DNA from: Pseudomonadota bacterium
GTDB taxonomy: Bacteria; Pseudomonadota; Gammaproteobacteria; Burkholderiales; JABEVD01
DNA length: 14,231 nucleotides
NCBI GenBank assembly: GCA_021811205.1
Contig: JAJZPK010000046.1
Coordinates: 1 to 14,231 of the forward strand
Reading direction: 5' to 3'
The notes under the pieces were generated by a model. The model was not told the origin of the DNA. It saw nothing but the letters and a program-made list of their open reading frames with translations, and searched no databases. A program made the translations under genes and the position numbers. This document shows, one piece after another, positions 7,115 through 14,231 of this stretch (position 1 is the stretch's first letter; each line of letters starts with the position of its first letter).

Positions 7115-9202
7115 CTATCGCCTTGATGCCTGCATCACGCCTTTCACTTCACCGATCAGTACGAGCACGTTGCGCAGTTCGGCAAGGTCGGTCACTTGAA
7201 CAGTAAAGCGCATGCTTGCCCTGTCCTTCCTGCTCACCGTCCTGGTTGCCGTGACATTGACCCTTTCTCGCGCCAGCACATCCGATATGTCGCGCAGCAG
7301 TCCCTGTCTGTCCGAGGCTTCGATATGGATCTCGGCGGCATATTTTCCGCCGGGACCGCCCCATTGCGCATCGAGCAATCTTTCAGGATCGAGATGGGCG
7401 ACGTTCGTGCAGCTTTTCCTGTGGATCATCACGCCCCTGCCCTTGGTCACGAAACCGACGATTTCGTCCGGCGGCACGGGCCTGCAGCATTTGCCGAGCT
7501 GGGTGAGCAGCTTGTCCACGCCGACGACCAGCACTTCGCCCGGCGCTTCCCTGCTTCTCAGGACGGGTATCTTTTCCTGCTCGGGTTCCTCATCCCTCAA
7601 GAAAGACTGGATCTGACGACGGGTGACGCCTCCCCTTTCCGCCTCGACCAGGAAATCGTCGAGCTTCGAAAATCCGAAATGACTAGCCATCTTGTCGAGG
7701 GAAAAACCGCTCTTTCCTGAACGCTTGAGTTCCTGTTCGACCAGATGACGACCGGCTGCCACGCTCGCCTCGTGGTTTCTGCTGTTGAACCATTGCCTGA
7801 TCTTGGCGCGCGCCCTCGAGCTCTTCGCAAATCCCTGGTCAGGGTTGAGCCAATCCAGGCTCGGGCCGCCCTGCTTCGCGGCGATAATTTCGACGCGCTG
7901 GCCGGTCTTCAATGACGTATTGAGCGGAACGATTGATCCGTCCACTTTCGCGCCTCGGCAACGATGCCCCAGATCGGTGTGCACATGGTAGGCAAAATCG
8001 ACAGGGGTTGCATCCTTGGGCAGATCGATGACATTCCCCTGCGGCGTCAGCACGTAGATCGAATCGGCGAAAAGTCCCTCTGACGCAATATTGGCCGATT
8101 CGCCCAAATCGTCCCGCCAGCCGAGCAGCTTCCTGAGCCAGACGAGCTTCTCCTCGAATTTGAAGTCGCGCCGCCCTCCTTCCTTGTAACGCCAGTGGGC
8201 TGCCACCCCCATTTCAGAGGCATCGTGCATCTCGTAGGTTCTGATCTGGACTTCTAGCGCCTTTCCTTCGGACCCGATCACCCCGGTATGCAAAGAGCTG
8301 TATCCGTTCTCCTTGGGCTTGGCGATGTAGTCATCGAATTCACCGGGAATCGGGGTCCAGAGATCATTTACGATGCCAAGCACGGCATAGCAGTCCTTCA
8401 CCGAATCGACCAGTACCCTGATCGCCCTGACGTCGTAAATCCCTTCGAAATCCAGATTCTTCCGCTGCATCTTCTTGTAGATGCTGTAGATGTGCTTCGG
8501 CCGCCCGGAAATCTCGCCGCGTATTCCAGCCAGATCGAGCGCCTCCTTCAGCTCGCCGATCGATTTTTCGATGAATTTTTCCCGGTCGAGGCGCTTCTCG
8601 TCGAGCTGCTTCGCTATTTTTTTGTAGATGACAGGCTCGAGAATGCGGAAAGACAGGTCCTCGAGCTCCCACTTGATCTGCCAGATGCCCAGCCGGTTCG
8701 CGAGCGGCGCATAGATGTCGCGCGTTTTGTACGCGGCCTTTCTCCTGGCCTCCTCGTTGTCGCATCCGGCAAGATGGCGCAGGCTCTGGAGCTGGTCGGC
8801 AAGCTTGAGGAGAACGACGCGGATGTCCTGCACGATCGCGAGAAGCAGCCTGCGCATGCCTTCCAGGTCCACGATCTCTTCGACATCGAACGAGGAAAAT
8901 CTCGAAACGCCCTCGATGAGTCCGGCAACCCCTTCCCCGAAAGAAGCGATGTCCTGGCCGCAATGGAGCAGCAAGGCGGCTTGCAGCACCTCGCAATCCA
9001 TATGCATCCCTGCTAGGATTGAAGCGCAGGACAACGCATGCTCAAGCAGACGTTCTCCGTTTGGCAGGATGTCATCGTGCGTTGCAGCATATTGTGCGGC
9101 CATGCGGATCGATTCGATCTCGAGAGGCGCGTAGCCTGAGGAGATGGAATCGATCCAGCTCGAAAGATCGGCGTTTTCTGTAGCCGGAACAACGGTAACC
9201 AT
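7115..9202 (-). CDS. relA: (p)ppGpp synthetase RelA, synthetase-only type
   Basis: 695 aa, the normal size. It makes pppGpp from ATP and GTP on stalled ribosomes during amino-acid starvation. The N-terminal HD domain is degenerate: the HD and ED hydrolase motifs are missing around 52-100. The synthetase domain (about 230-345) has GRPKHIYSIYKKM and the acidic EFDD (288-291), the EXDD signature of monofunctional RelA, where bifunctional Rel/SpoT has RXKD. Then come TGS (370-435), a zinc-finger-like segment with CCRPVPPDEIVGFVT (572-586), and an ACT/RRM domain (622-690). A separate SpoT is expected elsewhere. The start codon lies only 9 bp from the divergent nrdJ start, with no clear Shine-Dalgarno; a CATAAT box sits 6 bp upstream of the ATG. 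Confidence 0.96.
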   Translation of the reverse strand: MVTVVPATENADLSSWIDSISSGYAPLEIESIRMAAQYAATHDDILPNGERLLEHALSCASILAGMHMDCEVLQAALLLHCGQDIASFGEGVAGLIEGVSRFSSFDVEEIVDLEGMRRLLLAIVQDIRVVLLKLADQLQSLRHLAGCDNEEARRKAAYKTRDIYAPLANRLGIWQIKWELEDLSFRILEPVIYKKIAKQLDEKRLDREKFIEKSIGELKEALDLAGIRGEISGRPKHIYSIYKKMQRKNLDFEGIYDVRAIRVLVDSVKDCYAVLGIVNDLWTPIPGEFDDYIAKPKENGYSSLHTGVIGSEGKALEVQIRTYEMHDASEMGVAAHWRYKEGGRRDFKFEEKLVWLRKLLGWRDDLGESANIASEGLFADSIYVLTPQGNVIDLPKDATPVDFAYHVHTDLGHRCRGAKVDGSIVPLNTSLKTGQRVEIIAAKQGGPSLDWLNPDQGFAKSSRARAKIRQWFNSRNHEASVAAGRHLVEQELKRSGKSGFSLDKMASHFGFSKLDDFLVEAERGGVTRRQIQSFLRDEEPEQEKIPVLRSREAPGEVLVVGVDKLLTQLGKCCRPVPPDEIVGFVTKGRGVMIHRKSCTNVAHLDPERLLDAQWGGPGGKYAAEIHIEASDRQGLLRDISDVLARERVNVTATRTVSRKDRASMRFTVQVTDLAELRNVLVLIGEVKGVMQASRR

Positions 9203-9211
9203 GACTCAATT

Positions 9212-10921
9212 ATGCCACATCCCCTATCCAACAAGATCTGGAATGCCAAATACAGGTGGCGCGAGGGCGCAGCCGTCATGGACCAGGACATCGAAGCCAC
9301 CTGGAGACGCATTTCGAAAGCGCTGGCCAGCCAGGAAAAGGAAAGTCGATGGGAATCAGACTTCTATTCGATTCTCGAGAATTTCTCCTTCCTTCCCGGG
9401 GGAAGGATACAGGCAGGAGCCGGAACCGGGCACAAAGCCACCCTGTTCAACTGTTTCGTGATGGGGGAAATAGAGGATTCGCTCGCGGGCATCTTCGATT
9501 CGCTCAAGGAAGGCGCGATCACCATGCAGCAAGGCGGCGGAGTGGGCTACGATTTCTCAACACTGAGGCCATCCGGCACGCCTGCTAAGCAGGTGGGAAT
9601 GATCGCTTCCGGCCCGGTTTCCTTCATGAAGATCTGGGACAGCATGTGCGCCACCATTCTTTCGACCGGCGCACGGCGCGGCGCGATGATGGCAACATTG
9701 CGCTGCGACCATCCCGACATCCTGCATTTCGTCGAAGCAAAGCGCGAAGGCGATGCGCTTCGTCATTTCAACCTTTCCGTGCTGGTCACCGATGCATTCC
9801 TGGAAGCCGTCCGCATGGACGCGCAATGGCCGCTCGTTTTCGAAGGAAAGGTCTTCAGCGAGCTGAGCGCGAAAACATTGTGGGAGCGCATCATGCGCGC
9901 GGCCTATGATTGTGCCGAGCCTGGCGTCATCTTCATCGACAGGGTGAGGCGCGCGGACAATCTTGCCTATTGCGAAACCATCAGCGCGACCAATCCCTGC
10001 GGCGAAATCCCGCTTCCCCCTTATGGCGCATGCGATCTGGGTTCGATCAATCTGACACGCTTCATCGTCCATCCTTTCACCGAAAAGGCATCCATCGACT
10101 TCGAGAAAATCCGGCGGACTGCGCATATTGCAGCGAGAATGCTGGACAACGTCTACGACATTTCGCATTTTCCGCTGGAAAAGCAGAAAAGGGTCGCCCA
10201 GTCGTCGAGGAGGATAGGCCTCGGCATCACCGGGCTTGCCGATGCGCTCATCATGCTGAATCTGCCCTACGACAGCCAGAATGGCCGGGATACAGCCGAG
10301 CGCATCATGAAAACGGTCAAGGAAGCGGCATACCGGTCTTCTGTCGAAACGGCGAAGGAAAAAGGCCGGTTCCCGCTTTTTGACAAGGCCTATGTCGAGA
10401 ACGAATTCGTCCAACGCCTGCCTGCAGACTTGATACAGGACATCGAGAAATCCGGAATCAGGAACAGCCATCTCACGGCGATAGCTCCAACCGGAACCAT
10501 CAGCCTGCTCGCCGGAAACATATCGAGCGCCCTGGAGCCAGTCTACGCTTTCGAATACGCGCGCAATCTGAGGCGCGCCGACGGAAGCATAGAATCGGTC
10601 AATGTAATCGATCCGGCCTATCTTCTTTTCAGGAAAACGATGGGAGGCGCCCCGCTTACCTCCTCTTTCCAGACAGCGAACGATATCCTGCCGGATGAGC
10701 AGCTGCTCATGCAGGCCGCCCTTCAGAAGCATGTCGACAATGCGATATCGAAAACCGTCAATGTGCCAGAATGCCTCGATTTCGATGCTTTCGCTTCGCT
10801 CTACGAGCGCGCATTCGAGCTCGGCCTCAAGGGGTGCACGGCATTCAGGCCGAATCCCGTGACGGGACAGGTGCTTGTTGAAAAGCCGCATTGCTGCTCG
10901 ACCGAACGGGAACCCGACTGA
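9212..10921 (+). CDS. nrdJ: Adenosylcobalamin-dependent (class II) ribonucleotide reductase
   Basis: 569 aa, a short class II form without an ATP cone. It reduces ribonucleotides to deoxyribonucleotides using a radical made from coenzyme B12, with or without oxygen. Visible residues are the redox pair C81 (LFNCFVM) and C274 (YGACDLGSINL), the radical site N261-P-C263-G-E265 and the phosphate loop PTGTISLL (426-433). The C-terminal CC (561-562) probably relays electrons from thioredoxin. FLPGGRI (60-66) and MQQGGGVGYDFSTLRP (105-120) are family-typical. The N-terminus PLSNKIWNAKYRWREG fits the ATG chosen, though the ribosome binding site is poor and no other start is close. It leads a packed operon: archease starts at the base after its TGA. 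I see no cobalamin riboswitch, and its 5' control region must lie inside relA. Confidence 0.95.
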   Translation: MPHPLSNKIWNAKYRWREGAAVMDQDIEATWRRISKALASQEKESRWESDFYSILENFSFLPGGRIQAGAGTGHKATLFNCFVMGEIEDSLAGIFDSLKEGAITMQQGGGVGYDFSTLRPSGTPAKQVGMIASGPVSFMKIWDSMCATILSTGARRGAMMATLRCDHPDILHFVEAKREGDALRHFNLSVLVTDAFLEAVRMDAQWPLVFEGKVFSELSAKTLWERIMRAAYDCAEPGVIFIDRVRRADNLAYCETISATNPCGEIPLPPYGACDLGSINLTRFIVHPFTEKASIDFEKIRRTAHIAARMLDNVYDISHFPLEKQKRVAQSSRRIGLGITGLADALIMLNLPYDSQNGRDTAERIMKTVKEAAYRSSVETAKEKGRFPLFDKAYVENEFVQRLPADLIQDIEKSGIRNSHLTAIAPTGTISLLAGNISSALEPVYAFEYARNLRRADGSIESVNVIDPAYLLFRKTMGGAPLTSSFQTANDILPDEQLLMQAALQKHVDNAISKTVNVPECLDFDAFASLYERAFELGLKGCTAFRPNPVTGQVLVEKPHCCSTEREPD

Positions 10922-11332
10922 ATGGGAAAATACAGCTATTTCGAACACGATGCCGATATAGGCATCGTGGGACAGGGAAAAAGCATAGAGGAAGCGTTCG
11001 AATCGGCCGCGAAAGCGCTCTTTTCCATCCAGTGCAATCTTTCAGAAATCAGGCCGCTTCATAAAACAGATATCGATTTTTCCGAGGAAGACAACGAATA
11101 TGCGCTCGTGACCTGGCTCAATTCCCTGGTTTTTGAAGCGCAGAGCAAAAAGATGGCCTTCTCCGAATTCAGCCTGAAAAGAAACGGAGAAAAATGGCAT
11201 GGAGAAGCCGCCGGCGAACACTGGACAGACAGCATGACGAGAGGAGTCGAAGTGAAGGGTGCGACCCTGACCGGACTTTCAGTCAAACAGGAAGGGGCGG
11301 AATGGGCTGCGCGCTGCATCGTCGACGTATGA
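10922..11332 (+). CDS. Archease, RtcB-activating protein
   Basis: 136 aa, the usual size. Archease speeds RtcB by helping form and recycle the RtcB-guanylate intermediate, acting with metal and GTP. The N-terminal FEHDADIGIVGQGKSIEEAF is the family signature (usual form DHTADIG), with acidic residues D10 and D12. The end VEVKGATLTGLSV...AARCIVDV matches the family, with the terminal Asp 135 expected to bind metal. The ATG abuts the nrdJ stop (TGAATG) and one base separates its stop from rtcB, so all three proteins are likely made from one message by coupled translation. Its place directly before rtcB makes the assignment firm. Confidence 0.93.
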   Translation: MGKYSYFEHDADIGIVGQGKSIEEAFESAAKALFSIQCNLSEIRPLHKTDIDFSEEDNEYALVTWLNSLVFEAQSKKMAFSEFSLKRNGEKWHGEAAGEHWTDSMTRGVEVKGATLTGLSVKQEGAEWAARCIVDV

Positions 11333-11333
11333 C

Positions 11334-12737
11334 ATGAACATCAATCTGCTCAAAATGATCTCCCCTTATTCCTGGGAAGCGAATGGCGCGCGCCTTTTCG
11401 GCAGCGCACCTCTGATCTCGGAAATGGACGAGAAGGTGCTCGAGCAGATCACGAACGTGGCCATGCTTCCCGGACTTGTCGGGCGTGCGATGACCATGCC
11501 TGATGCGCACTGGGGCTACGGTTTTCCGATAGGCGGCGTGGCCGCTTTCGACGCGGAGGAAGGCGGCATCATCTCGGCGGGAGGCGTCGGCTTCGACATT
11601 TCATGCGGCATACGATGCTTGAGGAGCAATCTAGGATGGGATGACATCCAGCCTGTCGCGAAACAGCTCGCCGACAGCCTGTACAGAAGCATTCCGGCAG
11701 GCGTCGGCGAGGAAGGTCGCATCAGACTCGGCGCCGAAGAACTGGACGAAGTCATGAGGCGCGGCGCCCGCTGGGCCGTCGAATCAGGTTACGGCAGCCT
11801 TGCTGATCTCGATTACGTGGAAGAGAAAGGGAAAATGAAGGGGGCTGAGCCCGAATGCGTCTCCCTTCATGCCAAGCGCAGGCAGCTCGGCGAAATGGGC
11901 ACATTGGGTTCGGGCAACCATTACCTCGAAATCCAGGTCGTCGACGAAATTTTTGACGAAATGGCGGCCCGAGCCTTCGGCTTGAAAACGGGGCAGATCG
12001 TGATTTCCATTCATTGCGGCTCGCGCGGGCTCGGACATCAGATCGGCACGGACTATCTGATCCTGCTCGCCAAGGCTGCAGGGCGTCTGGGCGTCACCCT
12101 TCCCGACAGGGAGCTTGCCTGCGCCCCCATCCGCTCATCTGAAGGCGAGCAGTACATCGGCGCGATGAATGCGGCGATCAACGTCGCGCTCGCCAACAGG
12201 CAGATCCTCGCGCATCTTGCCAGAGATGTCTTCTCGAAAATATTGCCGGGATCCCTGTTGGATACGCTATTCGACGTCAGCCACAACACCTGCAAGGTCG
12301 AAAGACACAGCGTGGGCGGACGCGAAAGAACGCTGCACATCCACAGGAAAGGCGCAACGCGCGCCTTTCCGCCCCACCATCCCGAGCTTCCCGAGCGATA
12401 CAGGAACGTCGGGCAGCCCGTCATCATCGGCGGGAGCATGGGAACCGGCTCCTATATCCTCGCCGGCAATACCGGCAATCCTGCCTTCGCATCCGCGAGC
12501 CACGGGGCCGGACGTGCGATGAGCCGCACCCAGGCAGCAAAGCGCTGGAACGGCAGGCAGCTGATCGATGAGCTCGCGGCGCGCGGCATACTGATCAGGA
12601 CGAAATCGATGAGAGGCGCTGCCGAAGAAGCGCCTGGCGCATACAAGGACGTGGACAGGGTCGTACTCGACACGGAAAGCGCGAATCTGGCAAGACGCGT
12701 CGCCCATCTCTCACCGAGAATCTGCGTCAAGGGCTGA
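11334..12737 (+). CDS. rtcB: RNA-splicing ligase RtcB
   Basis: 467 aa. It joins RNA 2',3'-cyclic phosphate or 3'-phosphate ends to 5'-OH ends with GTP and Mn2+. Active-site features known from Pyrococcus RtcB can all be placed: D88 and C91 (GVGFDISCG), H196 (GSGNHYLE), H227 and H235 (HCGSRGLGHQ), H317 (DVSHN), the GTP-binding segment GGSMGTGSYIL (366-376), and the guanylated histidine H390 in SHGAGRAMSR. The N-terminus is short, with MPDAHWGYGFPIGG at 55-68. In bacteria RtcB acts in repair of tRNA and rRNA cut by toxins or nucleases. It is the last gene of the nrdJ operon. Its final 11 bp overlap the convergent RNase Z-like gene, leaving no room for an intergenic terminator. Confidence 0.97.
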   Translation: MNINLLKMISPYSWEANGARLFGSAPLISEMDEKVLEQITNVAMLPGLVGRAMTMPDAHWGYGFPIGGVAAFDAEEGGIISAGGVGFDISCGIRCLRSNLGWDDIQPVAKQLADSLYRSIPAGVGEEGRIRLGAEELDEVMRRGARWAVESGYGSLADLDYVEEKGKMKGAEPECVSLHAKRRQLGEMGTLGSGNHYLEIQVVDEIFDEMAARAFGLKTGQIVISIHCGSRGLGHQIGTDYLILLAKAAGRLGVTLPDRELACAPIRSSEGEQYIGAMNAAINVALANRQILAHLARDVFSKILPGSLLDTLFDVSHNTCKVERHSVGGRERTLHIHRKGATRAFPPHHPELPERYRNVGQPVIIGGSMGTGSYILAGNTGNPAFASASHGAGRAMSRTQAAKRWNGRQLIDELAARGILIRTKSMRGAAEEAPGAYKDVDRVVLDTESANLARRVAHLSPRICVKG

Positions 12738-13707
12738 ACGCCTCGCACACTTCCCGCTTCAGCATGTCCTCCATTCCGGAATATCTCGGCGAGAAATGGA
12801 ATGGAACGATCGATTTCGCGCGCGCCATTTTCCCGATGCTTCCGGCTTGAACCGCAGTCAGATGGTGCTTGCTTTTTGCGTGTTCCCCGTCTCTATCGAG
12901 AAAAACGGCCTCGATATAAAGGATGTCCGAGCAGTCTGCAAGATCAGCTATTTTTTCGAGGTTCGCAGCATCATAATCCGCATCGGTGACATAGGACAGC
13001 TTCTGTCCGGGCACGACTCTGACCGCGCCCCATAATTCTCCAAGCCTCATTTTCCTGCCTTCCGCATCAATGATCGCATCGTCCGGCGCGCAGGCAATCA
13101 CGGCTTCCCTGAGGTTTCTGAGCCATGGCCCCGTTTTCAACCCGAGTTCGGCAAGCCTGTTCTTCCAGATGTTGGCATGCATCTTTTCCTCGATGGAATA
13201 AGCAAGGCAGGGTATTTCGTGGTTCAGGAAATCGAACCTGGCAGTCAAGAAAGTTTCGTCCAGGATGATTCCATTTTCGATTGCTGTCTTGCCGAGCGAT
13301 TCGCGACGAAATGCGCGCCTGCTGGAAAATGCCCATTTGTCGCAACTTCCGTCCTGATGAAGCTCGCTCACTATAAAGACGAGGTCGGAGGCATAATTTC
13401 CGACCAGATTCCAGGTATAGGCTGAAAGCTTGGCTTCGACCTGGCGCGCAATGCCAGGCGGCCCGAATAATGACAAGATTTTGCCGCGTCCGAGCAGGAC
13501 ACGGAGCAGCCTGTCGAAGCCGATGAAATGATCCATGTGCGCATGCGAGACGAAAACCGCAGATAGCCTCAGCATCTTTTTAGGGGCAAGCGCCGAAAGA
13601 TCCCCCAGGTCGAACAGAAACGCCCTGCCCGCGAACAGGATGTCGACGAAGAGTGCTGGATCGCCCGTATCGCCGTTCACGAGCTCGGTATGGAAGATCG
13701 GGCGCAT
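12727..13707 (-). CDS. RNase Z-like metallo-beta-lactamase-fold hydrolase
   Basis: 326 aa. The metal-site motifs of the RNase Z branch are present: HAHMDH (55-60), H163 (LNHEIPCLAY), D242 (SYVTDADY) and H304 (VPFHFSPRY). HHLTAVQAGSIGKMARA (281-297) and GLKTGPWLRNLREA (189-202) also align with E. coli ElaC segments. RNase Z removes tRNA 3' trailers or trims RNA 3' ends. The N-terminus has lost the usual LGTSxG start and begins TELVNGDTGDPALFVD, so the protein is a divergent relative and its substrate is unknown. The ATG directly follows the stop of the upstream gene (TGAATG), indicating coupled translation with the hibernation-factor/cold-shock fusion. It converges on rtcB with an 11-bp overlap. 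Confidence 0.85.
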   Translation of the reverse strand: MRPIFHTELVNGDTGDPALFVDILFAGRAFLFDLGDLSALAPKKMLRLSAVFVSHAHMDHFIGFDRLLRVLLGRGKILSLFGPPGIARQVEAKLSAYTWNLVGNYASDLVFIVSELHQDGSCDKWAFSSRRAFRRESLGKTAIENGIILDETFLTARFDFLNHEIPCLAYSIEEKMHANIWKNRLAELGLKTGPWLRNLREAVIACAPDDAIIDAEGRKMRLGELWGAVRVVPGQKLSYVTDADYDAANLEKIADLADCSDILYIEAVFLDRDGEHAKSKHHLTAVQAGSIGKMARAKSIVPFHFSPRYSGMEDMLKREVCEAFSP

Positions 13708-14231
13708 TCAGCGCCTGCTCACGCGCTTCGCCTGCAATCCTTCTCCCGCAGGCTCGACGATGAAGTGCACCTCATCCCCGACCTCGAGCTTGCCGAATCC
13801 ATGGTTGACGACATTGTCTCGGCTGAAATAGAGCTCTCCCTCATCCGTTTCGATGAAGCCGTATCCTTCGTCGAACAGCTTGGCAACGGTACCATGCGTG
13901 ACCGGCTCGTGGAACTTGACGTCTCCCCTCTGTTTCCTGCCGTAGTCGTCTAGCGCCCTTTTCGCCGCATCGAAAGCGTCCCGCAGGACGACGTAGATGT
14001 CTTCGTCGAGCTCGCGATTGACCACGATTTCGTTTCCCGGGACCTTGATTTCGAGCCTGACATTGAAAAGCTTTCCCCGATGACTGTGCTTGTGCGGCAT
14101 TTCGACGACGACATGGCACCCGACGATATGCGGATAGAATTGCCCGAGTTTGTCGACCTTTTCACGGATATGGGCATCTACCGCTGCCGATTCAGGTATA
14201 TCCCTTGTCGTGATTTGAAGCGGTCTTTGCA
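13708..14231 (-). CDS. Ribosome hibernation factor (S30AE) fused to a cold-shock domain
   Basis: 174 aa expected. Reading from the right edge, the frame gives QRPLQITTRDIPES after the bases TG, so the ATG is almost certainly cut by a single base. Residues 1-105 form an HPF/RaiA-type domain with DAHIREKVDKLGQFYPHIV and HRGKLFNVRLEIKVPG, expected to sit in the 30S mRNA channel and stabilise idle ribosomes. Residues about 110-170 form a cold-shock OB fold with EGYGFIETDEG (RNP1-like) and ELYFSRDNV (RNP2-like), expected to bind single-stranded RNA. The fusion recurs in betaproteobacteria. It heads a two-gene unit with the RNase Z-like enzyme, joined as TGAATG. Promoter lies outside the window. 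Confidence 0.92.
   Translation of the reverse strand, partial: QRPLQITTRDIPESAAVDAHIREKVDKLGQFYPHIVGCHVVVEMPHKHSHRGKLFNVRLEIKVPGNEIVVNRELDEDIYVVLRDAFDAAKRALDDYGRKQRGDVKFHEPVTHGTVAKLFDEGYGFIETDEGELYFSRDNVVNHGFGKLEVGDEVHFIVEPAGEGLQAKRVSRR

Noticed and set aside
8800..9100. HD-type ppGpp hydrolase in the relA product
   Set aside because: The expected HD and ED motifs are absent, and the synthetase carries EFDD rather than RXKD, so the protein is read as synthetase-only.
9100..9211. Cobalamin riboswitch before nrdJ
   Set aside because: The region is relA coding sequence, and I could not find the B12-box or a plausible aptamer fold by eye. A covariance-model search would settle it.
9557..10948. 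463-codon open frame on the minus strand
   Set aside because: It is antisense to nrdJ, whose catalytic motifs are intact. The translated product has no recognisable pattern.
12700..12780. Terminator at the end of rtcB
   Set aside because: The genes overlap by 11 bp and I see no stem followed by a T-run on either strand.

Overview
The window looks like the chromosome of a betaproteobacterium (about 55-57% GC by eye). The evidence is the gene order tRNA-Val, thrS, infC, rpmI, rplT, pheS, pheT, a ThrRS with the Asn-Cys-Pro-Cys-His zinc segment, a RelA of the synthetase-only type, and a ribosome hibernation factor fused to a cold-shock domain. Assignment below class (Nitrosomonadales or Rhodocyclales would fit) is a guess. 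I see no insertion sequence, prophage, CRISPR array or rRNA, and coding density is very high.

Region 1 (1-4341, minus strand) is a translation operon. A good sigma-70 promoter drives tRNA-Val(GAC). A hairpin plus U-tract lies between this tRNA and thrS, followed by thrS, infC, rpmI, rplT, pheS and the first ten codons of pheT. Three places look regulatory: the hairpin before thrS, a two-tier stem in the infC-rpmI spacer (candidate L20 autoregulatory leader), and a strong terminator/attenuator hairpin whose U-tract runs into the pheS start codon. infC begins with AUC, so its true N-terminus lies 17 codons upstream of the first GTG.

Region 2 (4342-4951, plus strand) has a 112-bp gap with back-to-back promoters, then a small predicted four-helix membrane protein of unknown function. 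Its last 66 bp overlap, tail to tail, the next gene.

Region 3 (4886-9202, minus strand) is relA followed 36 bp later by a gene joining a class III nucleotidyl cyclase domain, a charged helical linker, one transmembrane helix and a C-terminal AsmA-like region. Two nucleotide-signalling enzymes may therefore share a transcript. The cyclase-AsmA architecture is the most unusual protein in the window.

Region 4 (9212-12737, plus strand) diverges from relA with only 9 bp between start codons. It is a packed cassette of B12-dependent (class II) ribonucleotide reductase, archease and the RNA ligase RtcB, with junctions of 0 and 1 bp. Converging on it (12727-14231, minus strand, 11-bp overlap) are an RNase Z-like metallo-hydrolase and a hibernation-factor/cold-shock fusion joined as TGAATG. 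The whole 9.2-14.2 kb segment thus holds dNTP synthesis, RNA ligation, possible RNA 3' processing and ribosome protection, beside the ppGpp synthetase. Each family is known. What may be undescribed is their combination as an RNA-repair and growth-arrest neighbourhood.
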